Origin: Candidatus Njordarchaeum guaymasense
Lineage (GTDB): Archaea; Asgardarchaeota; Njordarchaeia; Njordarchaeales; Njordarchaeaceae
Reading direction: 5' to 3'
DNA length: 23,458 bases
NCBI GenBank assembly: GCA_030587605.1
Contig: JAUQYT010000287.1
Span: 1-23,458, forward strand
Both the position numbers and the translations under genes were made by a program. Positions 1 through 6,678 of the stretch are shown one piece after another. Position 1 is the first letter of the stretch. The number at the start of each line of letters is the position of its first letter. Under the pieces are notes generated by a model that did no database searches, was not told where the DNA came from, and saw nothing but the letters and a program-made list of their open reading frames with translations.

Positions 1-265
1 TAGAGATCTTGAAGGCTTGCAACGCATAAACCACACAAGCCAACAGATGTAGGTAAGTGGCTATTTTGTCAGCGTCGAAAAGCTGGACGATTAGTGGAGG
101 CTGATCACTGTGAAGAGCTTTCACTCTATCAAGAAGCTTCTCTACGTCGTTTCTTATGGGACATCCTCTAAAACCACGTATCCCTACATGGTACTTCCAT
201 CTTTGTTCTCGTCCCAAACTAACTGTGAATAACATCAAGGTAATGATCCTCTGAGATTCTTCCAT
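1..265 (-). CDS. cgi121: KEOPS complex subunit Cgi121 (partial, C-terminus off the window)
   Basis: An open frame of 88 codons runs without a stop from an ATG at 265-263 to the window edge. Its stretch VQLFDADKIATYLHLLACVV (residues 60-79), followed by a short Ala/Phe-containing helix, resembles the family pattern of a Q-x-x-D-A-D segment and then a His-Leu helix rich in Ala. The GIRGFRG segment at residues 28-34 fits the conserved N-terminal strand. Cgi121 is the KEOPS subunit that contacts tRNA and Bud32 during synthesis of the universal t6A37 modification. The ATG overlaps the upstream phosphoribosyltransferase stop by one base (TAATG), so translation is probably coupled. Roughly the last 70-90 residues, which would include the usual LLYxSGxRQI-type segment, lie outside. 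The assignment rests on motif recognition only. Confidence 0.68.
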   Translation of the reverse strand, partial: MEESQRIITLMLFTVSLGREQRWKYHVGIRGFRGCPIRNDVEKLLDRVKALHSDQPPLIVQLFDADKIATYLHLLACVVYALQAFKIS

Positions 266-855
266 TAATCCGGGCTATCATCAAATTGGTTCTTTAGCGC
301 TCGACGGATTTCAGCCTCTGTTAACTTGGTTCGTAGCAACTCTCTCCTTATTTCATTCAGGCCTTTTCCCTGCTGGAGAAGTTTCGAAGAGATTTTTCTG
401 GCAGTCTCAATTACTTCCCAAGGGTACATTATCCAGCTCCTATACTCGAAGGCGTAGTAGTCTGGTTTTGTCTTGCTCCACGGCTTGTAGTGAAGGGTTG
501 CCAACATGGTTTCACTTGCCCCCATCTCTTGGACATGTTTCTTCGCCAACATCAAGCTGCCGCCACGGTCAGCTACATCATCGACTACCAAGACTCTCAT
601 ACCTTTGACATCTGCATTTAAGGGATATACCAGCTTAGGCGCAGCTATGGTTTCATTGACACTGGAATAGTACTCGATCTTGATTGATGCCAAGTTATTG
701 ATATCGAGGAGGTCACATACTATTCTAGCAGGGGGGAAACCACCTCTACTTATCGCTACGCACAATTCTGGTTTGAAGTGATCCATTCGTATTCTTGTAG
801 ACACGATTCTACATGCCTTCTCTACGTCTTCCCAAGATAAGCGTACGATTCTCAT
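265..855 (-). CDS. Purine-type phosphoribosyltransferase (COG2236-like)
   Basis: A type I phosphoribosyltransferase of 196 residues. The PRPP-binding loop is clear: VLVVDDVADRGGSL (about residues 88-101), two acidic residues followed by a glycine-rich turn. AISRGGFPPA (34-43) forms the pyrophosphate loop region. The segment from about 132, containing SWIMYPWE, matches the hood/base-binding end of the archaeal xanthine/hypoxanthine-guanine phosphoribosyltransferases, so purine salvage is the likely role; the preferred base cannot be read. Residues 150-196 form an extra charged helical tail beyond the usual domain. The ATG follows GGATGA. A TATA-like box lies about 90 bases upstream. The stop overlaps the start of the Cgi121-like gene, so the two form an operon. 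Confidence 0.85.
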   Translation of the reverse strand: MRIVRLSWEDVEKACRIVSTRIRMDHFKPELCVAISRGGFPPARIVCDLLDINNLASIKIEYYSSVNETIAAPKLVYPLNADVKGMRVLVVDDVADRGGSLMLAKKHVQEMGASETMLATLHYKPWSKTKPDYYAFEYRSWIMYPWEVIETARKISSKLLQQGKGLNEIRRELLRTKLTEAEIRRALKNQFDDSPD

Positions 856-945
856 GGAGGTTCATCCTTCCTATTCTTTTCCTCAACAATGATGCCCCAA
901 GATAGTAAGCTGCTGGCTGCTGACGTACTCAATGAGAGGGATTCG

Positions 946-956
946 CGTTTTATATC
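946..956 (-). promoter_or_regulatory. TATA-like box of the phosphoribosyltransferase-Cgi121 operon
   Basis: Read on the minus strand the sequence is TGATATAAAACG, a good archaeal TATA-box match in the 152-base gap after ecfT. A transcription start about 25 bases downstream would leave a leader of roughly 65 bases before the ATG at 855. The rest of the gap shows no gene. Confidence 0.5.
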
Positions 957-1007
957 ATTACTCACTTAACCGGGGCTTCAGTTAGAGTTGAGTTCTAGTT
1001 GACCGTA

Positions 1008-1766
1008 CTAAAGCGGAATCTGCCATGTAAGCCAGGAAGGAAGTCCTACAAAGAACTTATAGTAGATGCTTACCATAACTGCAAGTGTTGCTAGGAGTAT
1101 CACAAAATTGTCTTTCTTAGCCATCTTCAGCGCATTCAGGTATGTTCGTTTTTTTGTTGAGCCAAATGCTCGAGACTCTAGACTTTCCGCCACCGATAGG
1201 GCACGTCGAATCGAGCATATTATTAGCGGTATCAGAATAGGGATGTAGTTTCTTATTCGCTTAATCATGTTCCCTTTCTGTAGTTCTAGCCCTCGAGACA
1301 TTTGCGCATCGATAATTGTTTGCGCCTCTTGAGCCAGCGTTGGAACATACCGCGTTGACATTGAGAGAGTGAAAGCAAAGTCAAAAGGTACACGAAGTTG
1401 AATCAAAGCTTGTGCGAGATCATCTGGGTGTACTGTAAGAAAGAAGATCGAGAAACACGCCATTATATCTAAGAGTCTCACAACCATCGTTATGGCATAC
1501 CCAAGAGTAGCAAATATACCATTAAAAAGGACCACAATGATTAGAAGAAATGACAGTCCTCTTATCGTTCTAAACCATTGACCAAGTGACCTAGCACTAG
1601 CCAGAACCAGCAACAGGAAGAGGAAGATTAATGATAGCGGGATCACTTCCCCAAATATGAAACTAACTATGAGCAACGTGATTGCCAGGTAGAGTTTTGT
1701 CCTTGGATCAAGTCTGTGAACTACCGTGTTCTTTCTTCTGAAATTGAAAGCTTGAAGTACTGACAC
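1008..1766 (-). CDS. ecfT: ECF transporter transmembrane subunit EcfT
   Basis: The membrane coupling subunit of an energy-coupling factor (ECF) importer, 252 residues. Hydrophobic segments lie at about 26-57, 71-97, 98-111, 172-186 and 221-240. Two Ala-Arg-Gly-type coupling motifs are present: AQMSRG (about 154-159) and AESLESRAFG (about 193-202). These form the coupling helices that dock on the two ATPases. The start is a GTG, four bases after the stop of the upstream ATPase gene, preceded by a GGGGGGAG stretch, so translation is tightly coupled. It is the last gene of an ecfA-ecfA-ecfT operon. No S (substrate-capture) subunit is encoded nearby, so the substrate is unknown and the module may be shared by S subunits encoded elsewhere. 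Confidence 0.9.
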   Translation of the reverse strand: MSVLQAFNFRRKNTVVHRLDPRTKLYLAITLLIVSFIFGEVIPLSLIFLFLLLVLASARSLGQWFRTIRGLSFLLIIVVLFNGIFATLGYAITMVVRLLDIMACFSIFFLTVHPDDLAQALIQLRVPFDFAFTLSMSTRYVPTLAQEAQTIIDAQMSRGLELQKGNMIKRIRNYIPILIPLIICSIRRALSVAESLESRAFGSTKKRTYLNALKMAKKDNFVILLATLAVMVSIYYKFFVGLPSWLTWQIPL

Positions 1767-1770
1767 TTTG

Positions 1771-2598
1771 CTATCTTCTCCCCCCTAAAAATTCTCTTAT
1801 CGCAGAGGTGGCTTCCTCTACGCTTACGATCTCCGTCGGGAAGCCCTTAACATGCTTGGAGATTCTCTGAGCCAGCTGTGTGACTTGCGGGGCGAGTAGT
1901 GCGCATTCTTCTAGGATCCTAGGATTTGTGAAGACTTTCTTTGAGGGGCCATCAGCTATTATCTTGCCCCTAGCCATTGCTACGATCCTTTGAGCATACT
2001 CGGCTGCGAATTCCACGTCGTGAGTAACCACTATGACTGTTTTTCCTTCGAAGTTGAGTGAGTGGATGAGTTCTCCTAACTTCTTCTTCTGAGAGCCGTC
2101 TTGTCCTATTGTAGGTTCGTCCAACACGATGATCCTTGGATCAAAGCAAAGAGTCGAAGCCAATGCTACCCTCTTGCGTTCTCCCCCGCTCAACGAGAAA
2201 GGTGAAGAATTGCGGTATTTCTCCAGGTCTAGCAATCGAAGTACTTGTTGCACTCGCCTTCTAGTTTCCTTTTCGTGGTACCCGAAATTTCTTAGAGCAA
2301 AGGCCACCTCAGAGTAGACGGTTCCGGAGAACAACTGCTGATCGGCGTTCTGGAACACATACCCGACCTTTCTAGAAAGTTCTGCAACAGAGACTTCACG
2401 AGTGTTTAGGCCTTCTACGGTAACACTCCCTTCTTGAGGTTTCAATAGTCCATTGAAATGCTTGACGAGGGTAGTCTTACCAGCGCCATTCTCTCCCATA
2501 ATAGCGACTAGTTCTCTGTCCTTTATTCTTAGGGAAACCCCCCTCAAAGCGGTAGGCCCATCAGGGTATTTAAACCAGATTTCTTCGGCTGTTATCAA
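1771..2598 (-). CDS. ecfA: ECF transporter ATPase subunit EcfA (second copy)
   Basis: A cytoplasmic ABC ATPase of 275 residues. Walker A is GENGAGKT (35-42), the Q-loop is GYVFQNADQQLF (79-90), the ABC signature is LSGGERKR (136-143), and Walker B is IIVLDEPT (156-163) with the switch His in VVTHD. The D-loop reads IGQD where LD-type residues are more common; the final Asp is kept. The ADQQLF after the Q-loop is typical of ECF and cobalt-type ATPases. A C-terminal extension follows about residue 225, as usual in EcfA. The start is TTG (2598), 15 bases after the stop of the other EcfA gene, with GGTGA upstream. It should heterodimerise with that paralogue and bind EcfT. Confidence 0.9.
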   Translation of the reverse strand: MITAEEIWFKYPDGPTALRGVSLRIKDRELVAIMGENGAGKTTLVKHFNGLLKPQEGSVTVEGLNTREVSVAELSRKVGYVFQNADQQLFSGTVYSEVAFALRNFGYHEKETRRRVQQVLRLLDLEKYRNSSPFSLSGGERKRVALASTLCFDPRIIVLDEPTIGQDGSQKKKLGELIHSLNFEGKTVIVVTHDVEFAAEYAQRIVAMARGKIIADGPSKKVFTNPRILEECALLAPQVTQLAQRISKHVKGFPTEIVSVEEATSAIREFLGGRR

Positions 2599-2613
2599 GC
2601 TGATCTCACCACA

Positions 2614-3450
2614 TTATGCGAGTATGTTAACAGCCTCTTCTGGAGTAAGTGGAAAAGCATACTTGCTTCTGCCAATTTGAAGCCCTTTGAAGAGTTTCAG
2701 GATTTTAGGGATCCCGACTCCTAGTTCCTCAACATAGTCGCTTGAAAGCGCTAAGCGAGGCTCGCCTTCAACAACGATCTCGCCATTGTTCATTACAACA
2801 ACCTTGTTTGAATATGAGGCCACGAGATCAAGTCTGTGTTCAACTAGTATAATCGTCATCCCGTGATCCCGATTTATCTTGCCGAGCAGAGTTACTATCC
2901 TTCTAGCGCTAACGGGATCTAAGTTTGAAGTCGGCTCATCCAGAACTAAGATCTTGGGTTTCAGTGTTAGAACTGCGGCGATTGCAACTCTCTGTTGCTC
3001 CCCACCAGAGAGCTCATAGGGGGCTTTGTATCTCAGTTCTTCTATTCCAACCATTTCTATGACTTCTTCGACTCTTGCCCTGATTTCCTCGCGAGGGAGT
3101 CCAAGGTTCTCGGGCGCAAAAGCAAGTTCCCTCTCAGCGTTAAGGGCGACAAGTTGGTTTTCGGGATCTTGGAAAACGAACCCAACGGTTTGGGAGAGAT
3201 CCGAAACCTTTGTTTTGTAAGTATCGGCTCCATTCACTATTACTTTGCCTGTCATCCGGCCTTGGTGGAAATGAGGTATGAGTCCATTAAAACATCTGCA
3301 AAGAGTGGTCTTGCCACATCCGGTGGGACCCGTAACTACTACATAGTCTCCCTCAATGATCTCAAGATTAACGTTCTTGATCGCAGGTTTTCTAGCGCCT
3401 GCATAGGTGAATGTTAAGTTCTCCATGCGAACAGTGACTTGCACAGTCAT
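2614..3450 (-). CDS. ecfA: ECF transporter ATPase subunit EcfA (first copy)
   Basis: The first gene of the ECF operon, an ABC ATPase of 278 residues. Walker A is GPTGCGKT (41-48), the Q-loop is FVFQDPENQL (91-100), the signature is LSGGEQQR (147-154), and Walker B plus D-loop is ILVLDEPTSNLD (167-178), with the switch His in LVEH. It is clearly diverged from the neighbouring EcfA, as expected for the A and A' halves of a heterodimer. The tail from about residue 225 is the EcfA C-terminal region. The start is ATG at 3450; an internal ATG at codon 9 is possible but would shorten the first strand. The 73-base upstream gap carries two TATA-like boxes and a small inverted repeat. Confidence 0.92.
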   Translation of the reverse strand: MTVQVTVRMENLTFTYAGARKPAIKNVNLEIIEGDYVVVTGPTGCGKTTLCRCFNGLIPHFHQGRMTGKVIVNGADTYKTKVSDLSQTVGFVFQDPENQLVALNAERELAFAPENLGLPREEIRARVEEVIEMVGIEELRYKAPYELSGGEQQRVAIAAVLTLKPKILVLDEPTSNLDPVSARRIVTLLGKINRDHGMTIILVEHRLDLVASYSNKVVVMNNGEIVVEGEPRLALSSDYVEELGVGIPKILKLFKGLQIGRSKYAFPLTPEEAVNILA

Positions 3451-3497
3451 TAGGTACCCTTACCTCACAAATGGATTGAACATGTCAATATAACGGC

Positions 3498-3520
3498 ACT
3501 TGAATCCAAGTGATATAATA
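3498..3520 (-). promoter_or_regulatory. Candidate promoter and operator of the ECF operon
   Basis: On the minus strand a TATA-like TATTATATCA (3520-3511) is followed by ACTTGGATTCAAGT (3511-3498), an inverted repeat with 5-base arms and a 4-base centre. A second TATA-like CGTTATATTGA follows at 3495-3485. The repeat therefore sits between two possible boxes, where a repressor could control transporter expression. The functional role is inference. Confidence 0.35.
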
Positions 3521-3523
3521 TGC

Positions 3524-4543
3524 TTATGTGACTCGTTTCCGTCGTTCTTCTTCTCCTTGGCGTATTTCGTCCTCAATATACGTTAGCGCTAGCTTCTCTC
3601 CTTTGTCAACATCATTAATTCCGGAGACAGTTGCGGCTGTTGCGTGCCCTCCGCCACTTCCCTTCAATTCCAGGCCAACCCTTTCCATTACTTTGGCTAG
3701 GCTCACTCCTGTCTCCTCATGGAAAACATCTGTACATCTACCGCTTACCCTTCTTTCTTCCTTTCTATTAGAGGATACTATTGCCACATCTGCTCCGAGA
3801 TCAATGAGCGCTCTGCAGGCACTGGCTTCAAAAGAACTCACCGTCGATGAAACAATGATCCATCCATCGATTTCCATCATCTTTGTTCTCTGCGCTGCCT
3901 TCAGGCGAGCTATTTTCTCAGATCTCTCAATTGGATGCCTCAGAACTGAGAGAACACTCTCATAATCCGCACCGGCGTCAATGAGGAAATCCGCCGCATG
4001 GAACGCGTCTCTCTTGATGGTTGAGAAACGTTTGGAGTCATAGACGATTCCAATCAGCAAGATGGTTGCTCCCACGCTTGAAGGCTTCCTACCTGTAGAC
4101 TCGTATATTGAAGAGACAATTTCAGCCGTCGACGAAGAGTCTTCGTCAATGAGCATGATGGCTACTTCTTCGTTAGTTGACGCCTTGGGAACATGATGAT
4201 CAAGTATTATGACAGGCGCTTTACTCTTCCTGATCTTCTCACTGAACTTACCCACATGTTCAACGTTGTTAACATCTACCAAGATGAAAGCATCTGGCTC
4301 ACTAATGACATCATCCTGAACTGTGATATCGGGATAAGCTTCCATCATCCGACCAGACACTTCATTAACGTCTTCAGCTATGATTTCGATTCTAGAGGCC
4401 AAGGGATATGACTCTGAGATCAGTTTCTTCAATCCGTAAGCGCTACCAAGAGCGTCAGGATCAGCATTTCTGTGACAAACAATCAGCACACTACGTATTC
4501 TCCTCTCTCTGAAGAAGTCCAGGATCTCCTCCCATGACCTCAT
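3524..4543 (-). CDS. DHH/DHHA1 family phosphoesterase
   Basis: A 339-residue DHH-superfamily phosphoesterase. Motif I is CHRNADPDALGS (23-34, metal-binding His and Asp residues), motif II is ILVDVNN (87-93), motif III is ILDHHVP (113-119, the DHH signature), and the C-terminal DHHA1 domain has GSGGGHATAA near residue 295. The domain order matches small-RNA/nanoRNA or cyclic-dinucleotide phosphoesterases of the NrnA/RecJ-like type; the substrate cannot be read from the sequence. In other archaea this gene commonly closes the prefoldin - DUF3194 end of the exosome superoperon, as here. The ATG at 4543 follows GGATGATGAG. A possible role in finishing short RNA products from the exosome is inference. 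Confidence 0.85.
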   Translation of the reverse strand: MRSWEEILDFFRERRIRSVLIVCHRNADPDALGSAYGLKKLISESYPLASRIEIIAEDVNEVSGRMMEAYPDITVQDDVISEPDAFILVDVNNVEHVGKFSEKIRKSKAPVIILDHHVPKASTNEEVAIMLIDEDSSSTAEIVSSIYESTGRKPSSVGATILLIGIVYDSKRFSTIKRDAFHAADFLIDAGADYESVLSVLRHPIERSEKIARLKAAQRTKMMEIDGWIIVSSTVSSFEASACRALIDLGADVAIVSSNRKEERRVSGRCTDVFHEETGVSLAKVMERVGLELKGSGGGHATAATVSGINDVDKGEKLALTYIEDEIRQGEEERRKRVT

Positions 4544-4610
4544 ATACTCTCATCATCCATGGAGCAACGGTAAGAGCATAGCTATTCCGGTTGATTAGTG
4601 AGAACTGTAG

Positions 4611-4982
4611 TTACCTTTTCTCGATTTTATCTAACTCGTCCTTTATAGCGGTGTGAGCCGCTTCAACTCCACGTTCAACTATTTCTTGGTACTTTTCATT
4701 GTCAGAGAATGTATCAAGATCGACCTCAATGTCCACTTTTAGATCTTCGTTAGTTTCAACTTCCACTGATATGTCCAGATCTTCAATTTCGTGTCTGGGT
4801 AATTTTGAATTGATATACCTCCGGGTTGCGTTCTCAGCTACTCTGATTATTCTCTCAATATCCCCTTCGCTCAGTTTTACTTTGTTATCATTTTGCCTAA
4901 TGAATAATACCTCCTCTCCCAGACAAGAACAAATCTCAGCGAGATCTGGAGCAACTATGACTATAGTATCGTAAGGATCCAT
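4611..4982 (-). CDS. DUF3194 family protein
   Basis: A small soluble protein of 123 residues. The region from about 37 (LSEGDIERIIRVAE) through RRYINSKLPRHEIEDLDISV (about 54-73) and an acidic alternating strand (DLKVDIEVDLD) fits the archaeal DUF3194 family, whose function is unknown. The family member is usually about 85-90 residues; here an additional N-terminal segment of about 36 residues (MDPYDTIVIVAPDLAEICSC...) precedes it, with no other ATG inside, so the ATG at 4982 or an internal non-ATG start is used. Its position between prefoldin beta and the DHH phosphoesterase is the usual context for the family. TATA-like bases (AATAAACC on the minus strand, near 5030) lie in the 77-base gap upstream. 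Confidence 0.7.
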   Translation of the reverse strand: MDPYDTIVIVAPDLAEICSCLGEEVLFIRQNDNKVKLSEGDIERIIRVAENATRRYINSKLPRHEIEDLDISVEVETNEDLKVDIEVDLDTFSDNEKYQEIVERGVEAAHTAIKDELDKIEKR

Positions 4983-5059
4983 TGAAGAAAATAATCATTC
5001 CTCTGAAAATAGGGAAACCTTTTCTGGTTTATTATCGTCTTGTTATGCGAACTGCAGTT

Positions 5060-5428
5060 TCAGCCACGCACTACTCCTCGCTTACTTAGTTCTTCCTGTA
5101 ACTTGGCATCCTTCTCCTCAAGTTGTTTTCGAGTTCTCTCCTCTTGCTTCTCAAGTGTTTTTAACTGGATGCCAAGGGTTTCCTTGCGCTCCCCAAGTTC
5201 TTCCTTAACCTTGTCTTTCTCGGCTCTGATGAGAAGTGGTCCAACACTCTTGTAGACGGGAGTATCACCATCTATTTTCTCAAGTTCTGAGAGTGCTCCC
5301 TCAGTTTCACGAAGGAGGATCTCAAATTGTTGTTTTCGCTCAATCAGCTCAATTAGCTTCTGTCTTATTTGTTCCCGCATAACCAATTCCTGTTGTAATT
5401 GGGGGGGTATTTCTTGGCTCAAAGTCAT
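5060..5428 (-). CDS. pfdB: Prefoldin subunit beta
   Basis: A 122-residue protein made mainly of two long coiled coils: residues about 9-45 (rich in Gln, Glu and Leu) and about 68-115, joined by a short beta hairpin around VYKSVGPLLIRA. In the hairpin the VYKSVG segment is a hallmark of beta-class prefoldins. Prefoldin forms an alpha2-beta4 jellyfish-shaped cage that holds unfolded proteins and hands them to the thermosome. The start is the ATG at 5428, four bases after GGAGG; a TTG just before it would sit on the SD. It lies 13 bases after the Pcc1 stop, so it is co-transcribed. The alpha subunit is not in this window. Confidence 0.9.
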   Translation of the reverse strand: MTLSQEIPPQLQQELVMREQIRQKLIELIERKQQFEILLRETEGALSELEKIDGDTPVYKSVGPLLIRAEKDKVKEELGERKETLGIQLKTLEKQEERTRKQLEEKDAKLQEELSKRGVVRG

Positions 5429-5441
5429 CAAACCTCCTTAC

Positions 5442-5717
5442 TTATGAAGACTCGTCGCCGACGATCCTTTGCATCTCGATGATTACATTAAGCAACCTGA
5501 ATATTGAGGTAACAGATGCTCTAAAACTACTTAAATCCCTTCCTTTGACTCTGATTTGAAACTTACCGCCAGCGCCATCAACTCTAACAGAAGATCTAGG
5601 CGAGACTCGCTGGGTCAGCTCAGGTTTCAGAACTAGTTGCAGCATCTCTTGGCTCTCTGGGTCCACGGTTAATCTAATGACTGCGCCGATTTCCCTTATG
5701 CCAGCATACCTAGTCAA
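5442..5717 (-). CDS. pcc1: KEOPS complex subunit Pcc1
   Basis: A small alpha/beta protein. The pattern AVIRLTVDPES, VLKPEL, SSVRVDGAGGKFQIRVKG and a final helix beginning SSFRASVTSIFRLLNVI matches the Pcc1/Cgi121-complex fold, in which the Arg-Ala-Ser helix packs in the Pcc1 dimer interface. Pcc1 binds Kae1 and tRNA in KEOPS for t6A synthesis. I chose the TTG at 5717 because GGAGG lies eight bases upstream; it gives 91 residues, normal for the family. An ATG at 5738 gives 98 residues, and an ATG at 5804 would overlap Brix much further. The start overlaps the Brix stop by 8 bases. It occupies its usual place between Brix and prefoldin beta. Confidence 0.75.
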   Translation of the reverse strand: MTRYAGIREIGAVIRLTVDPESQEMLQLVLKPELTQRVSPRSSVRVDGAGGKFQIRVKGRDLSSFRASVTSIFRLLNVIIEMQRIVGDESS

Positions 5718-6300
5718 CTGACGAGCCTCCAATGTCATTGGGTGAAAAATCTTCTCTCTTGATTTTGATCTGGGGACCATACTCTCTCGAAGACTCAGTG
5801 TCAACGAATTTGAGTACGATTTCTCCAGATCCTTCGTCAGCCTTTAGTGTCACGCCTCTATTGCCAAACTTGCCTTGGAGTTTTCCATCATCGGTTGTTT
5901 CTATTAGGTTTCCTTCAAGGAATTCTGCAAGCATTTTGGTGAACGGTTCCAATACAGCGCCACCTTCTCCCTTGAGAACTATGAGCCTCTTGGTTCGATA
6001 GATTTTGGTGTCACTCATGAGTTCTCGTCGGAGTCTAACCCCCATGATACGGAGCCTTAATGAGGCGCCACCATGGTGATCTCTCCGAATTGAGGTGAAA
6101 CTGATTGCACTTGGATTACCCATGTAAGAGTCGATCACGACTAACGTTCTTGCGCCTTTTGCCGAAGCAAGTGCTAGCAGTCTCTCATTGTTCATCTTTC
6201 CCCTGTTTATGCGCGTCGAGTCAGGTATCATAATAGCCAAATCATTGCACAACGAACGGGTTCTAGCAGAGGGACGACGAGACGTGGTGATCAGGATCAC
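5710..6300 (-). CDS. Brix domain ribosome biogenesis protein
   Basis: A 196-residue single-domain Brix/Imp4-like protein. It begins with ILITTSRRPSARTRSLCNDL, the characteristic opening (T-S-R-x-P-S-x-R-T-R), followed by RINRGKMN and LVVIDSYMGNPSAISF, conserved in archaeal Brix proteins. In eukaryotes Imp4, Brx1, Rpf1 and Rpf2 use this fold to bind rRNA precursors during ribosome assembly; archaeal versions are the minimal form. The start is GTG at 6300 with GGGGAA about nine bases upstream. In many archaea the gene for RNA polymerase subunit Rpo12 lies between eL43 and Brix; here only 39 bases separate them and no such gene is present. Confidence 0.87.
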   Translation of the reverse strand: MILITTSRRPSARTRSLCNDLAIMIPDSTRINRGKMNNERLLALASAKGARTLVVIDSYMGNPSAISFTSIRRDHHGGASLRLRIMGVRLRRELMSDTKIYRTKRLIVLKGEGGAVLEPFTKMLAEFLEGNLIETTDDGKLQGKFGNRGVTLKADEGSGEIVLKFVDTESSREYGPQIKIKREDFSPNDIGGSSVD

Positions 6301-6339
6301 TTTTCAGTTCCCCATTTCACAAAATGAAGTGTCACAGCG

Positions 6340-6600
6340 TTATTTTGAGTGTGCCTGTGTCGTGCCTGATCGGATTTTTGCGCTCGGAAAAGGTCTCCAT
6401 GCTCCTCCGGCAAACTTCATTTTGCACTTGCCGCACTGCCATATGCCTACTGCGATGCGCTTCAATGCACGAGTATCACAATTGGGGCACTTGTGAAGTG
6501 TCTTTTGCTCACTCTCTATTTCTGTAACCCTTTTTCTTATGGTAGCCCCGTATCTGGAGCCAAACCTACCTGATGTCTTGACCTTCTTGGTGCGTGGCAT
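6340..6600 (-). CDS. rpl37ae: 50S ribosomal protein eL43 (L37Ae)
   Basis: A basic protein of 86 residues. It opens with RTKKVKTSGRFGSRYGATIR and carries a C4 zinc ribbon with Cys at 38, 41, 56 and 59 (KCPNC ... QCGKC), then GGAWRP. All are standard for eL43, a large-subunit protein that binds 23S rRNA. The ATG has a GGAG about 13 bases upstream, which is distant. A 78-base gap separates it from the rrp42 stop. It holds its usual superoperon position after the exosome genes. Confidence 0.95.
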   Translation of the reverse strand: MPRTKKVKTSGRFGSRYGATIRKRVTEIESEQKTLHKCPNCDTRALKRIAVGIWQCGKCKMKFAGGAWRPFPSAKIRSGTTQAHSK

Positions 6601-6678
6601 TTCAATAACACATCTCCATTTTTACACAGGTTTCGGCATTAGTGAGATCGCCGTTGCCTGATCCAAAGTCTAGTGATT

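Noticed and set aside
889..960. Possible C/D-box guide RNA (ATGATG, CTGA and ATGAGA elements)
   Set aside because: Box C is imperfect, the spacing to the CTGA is about twice the usual guide length, and no second D box follows.
2995..3417. 140-residue plus-strand frame opposite EcfA
   Set aside because: It lies entirely within a confident ABC ATPase gene and resembles no family.
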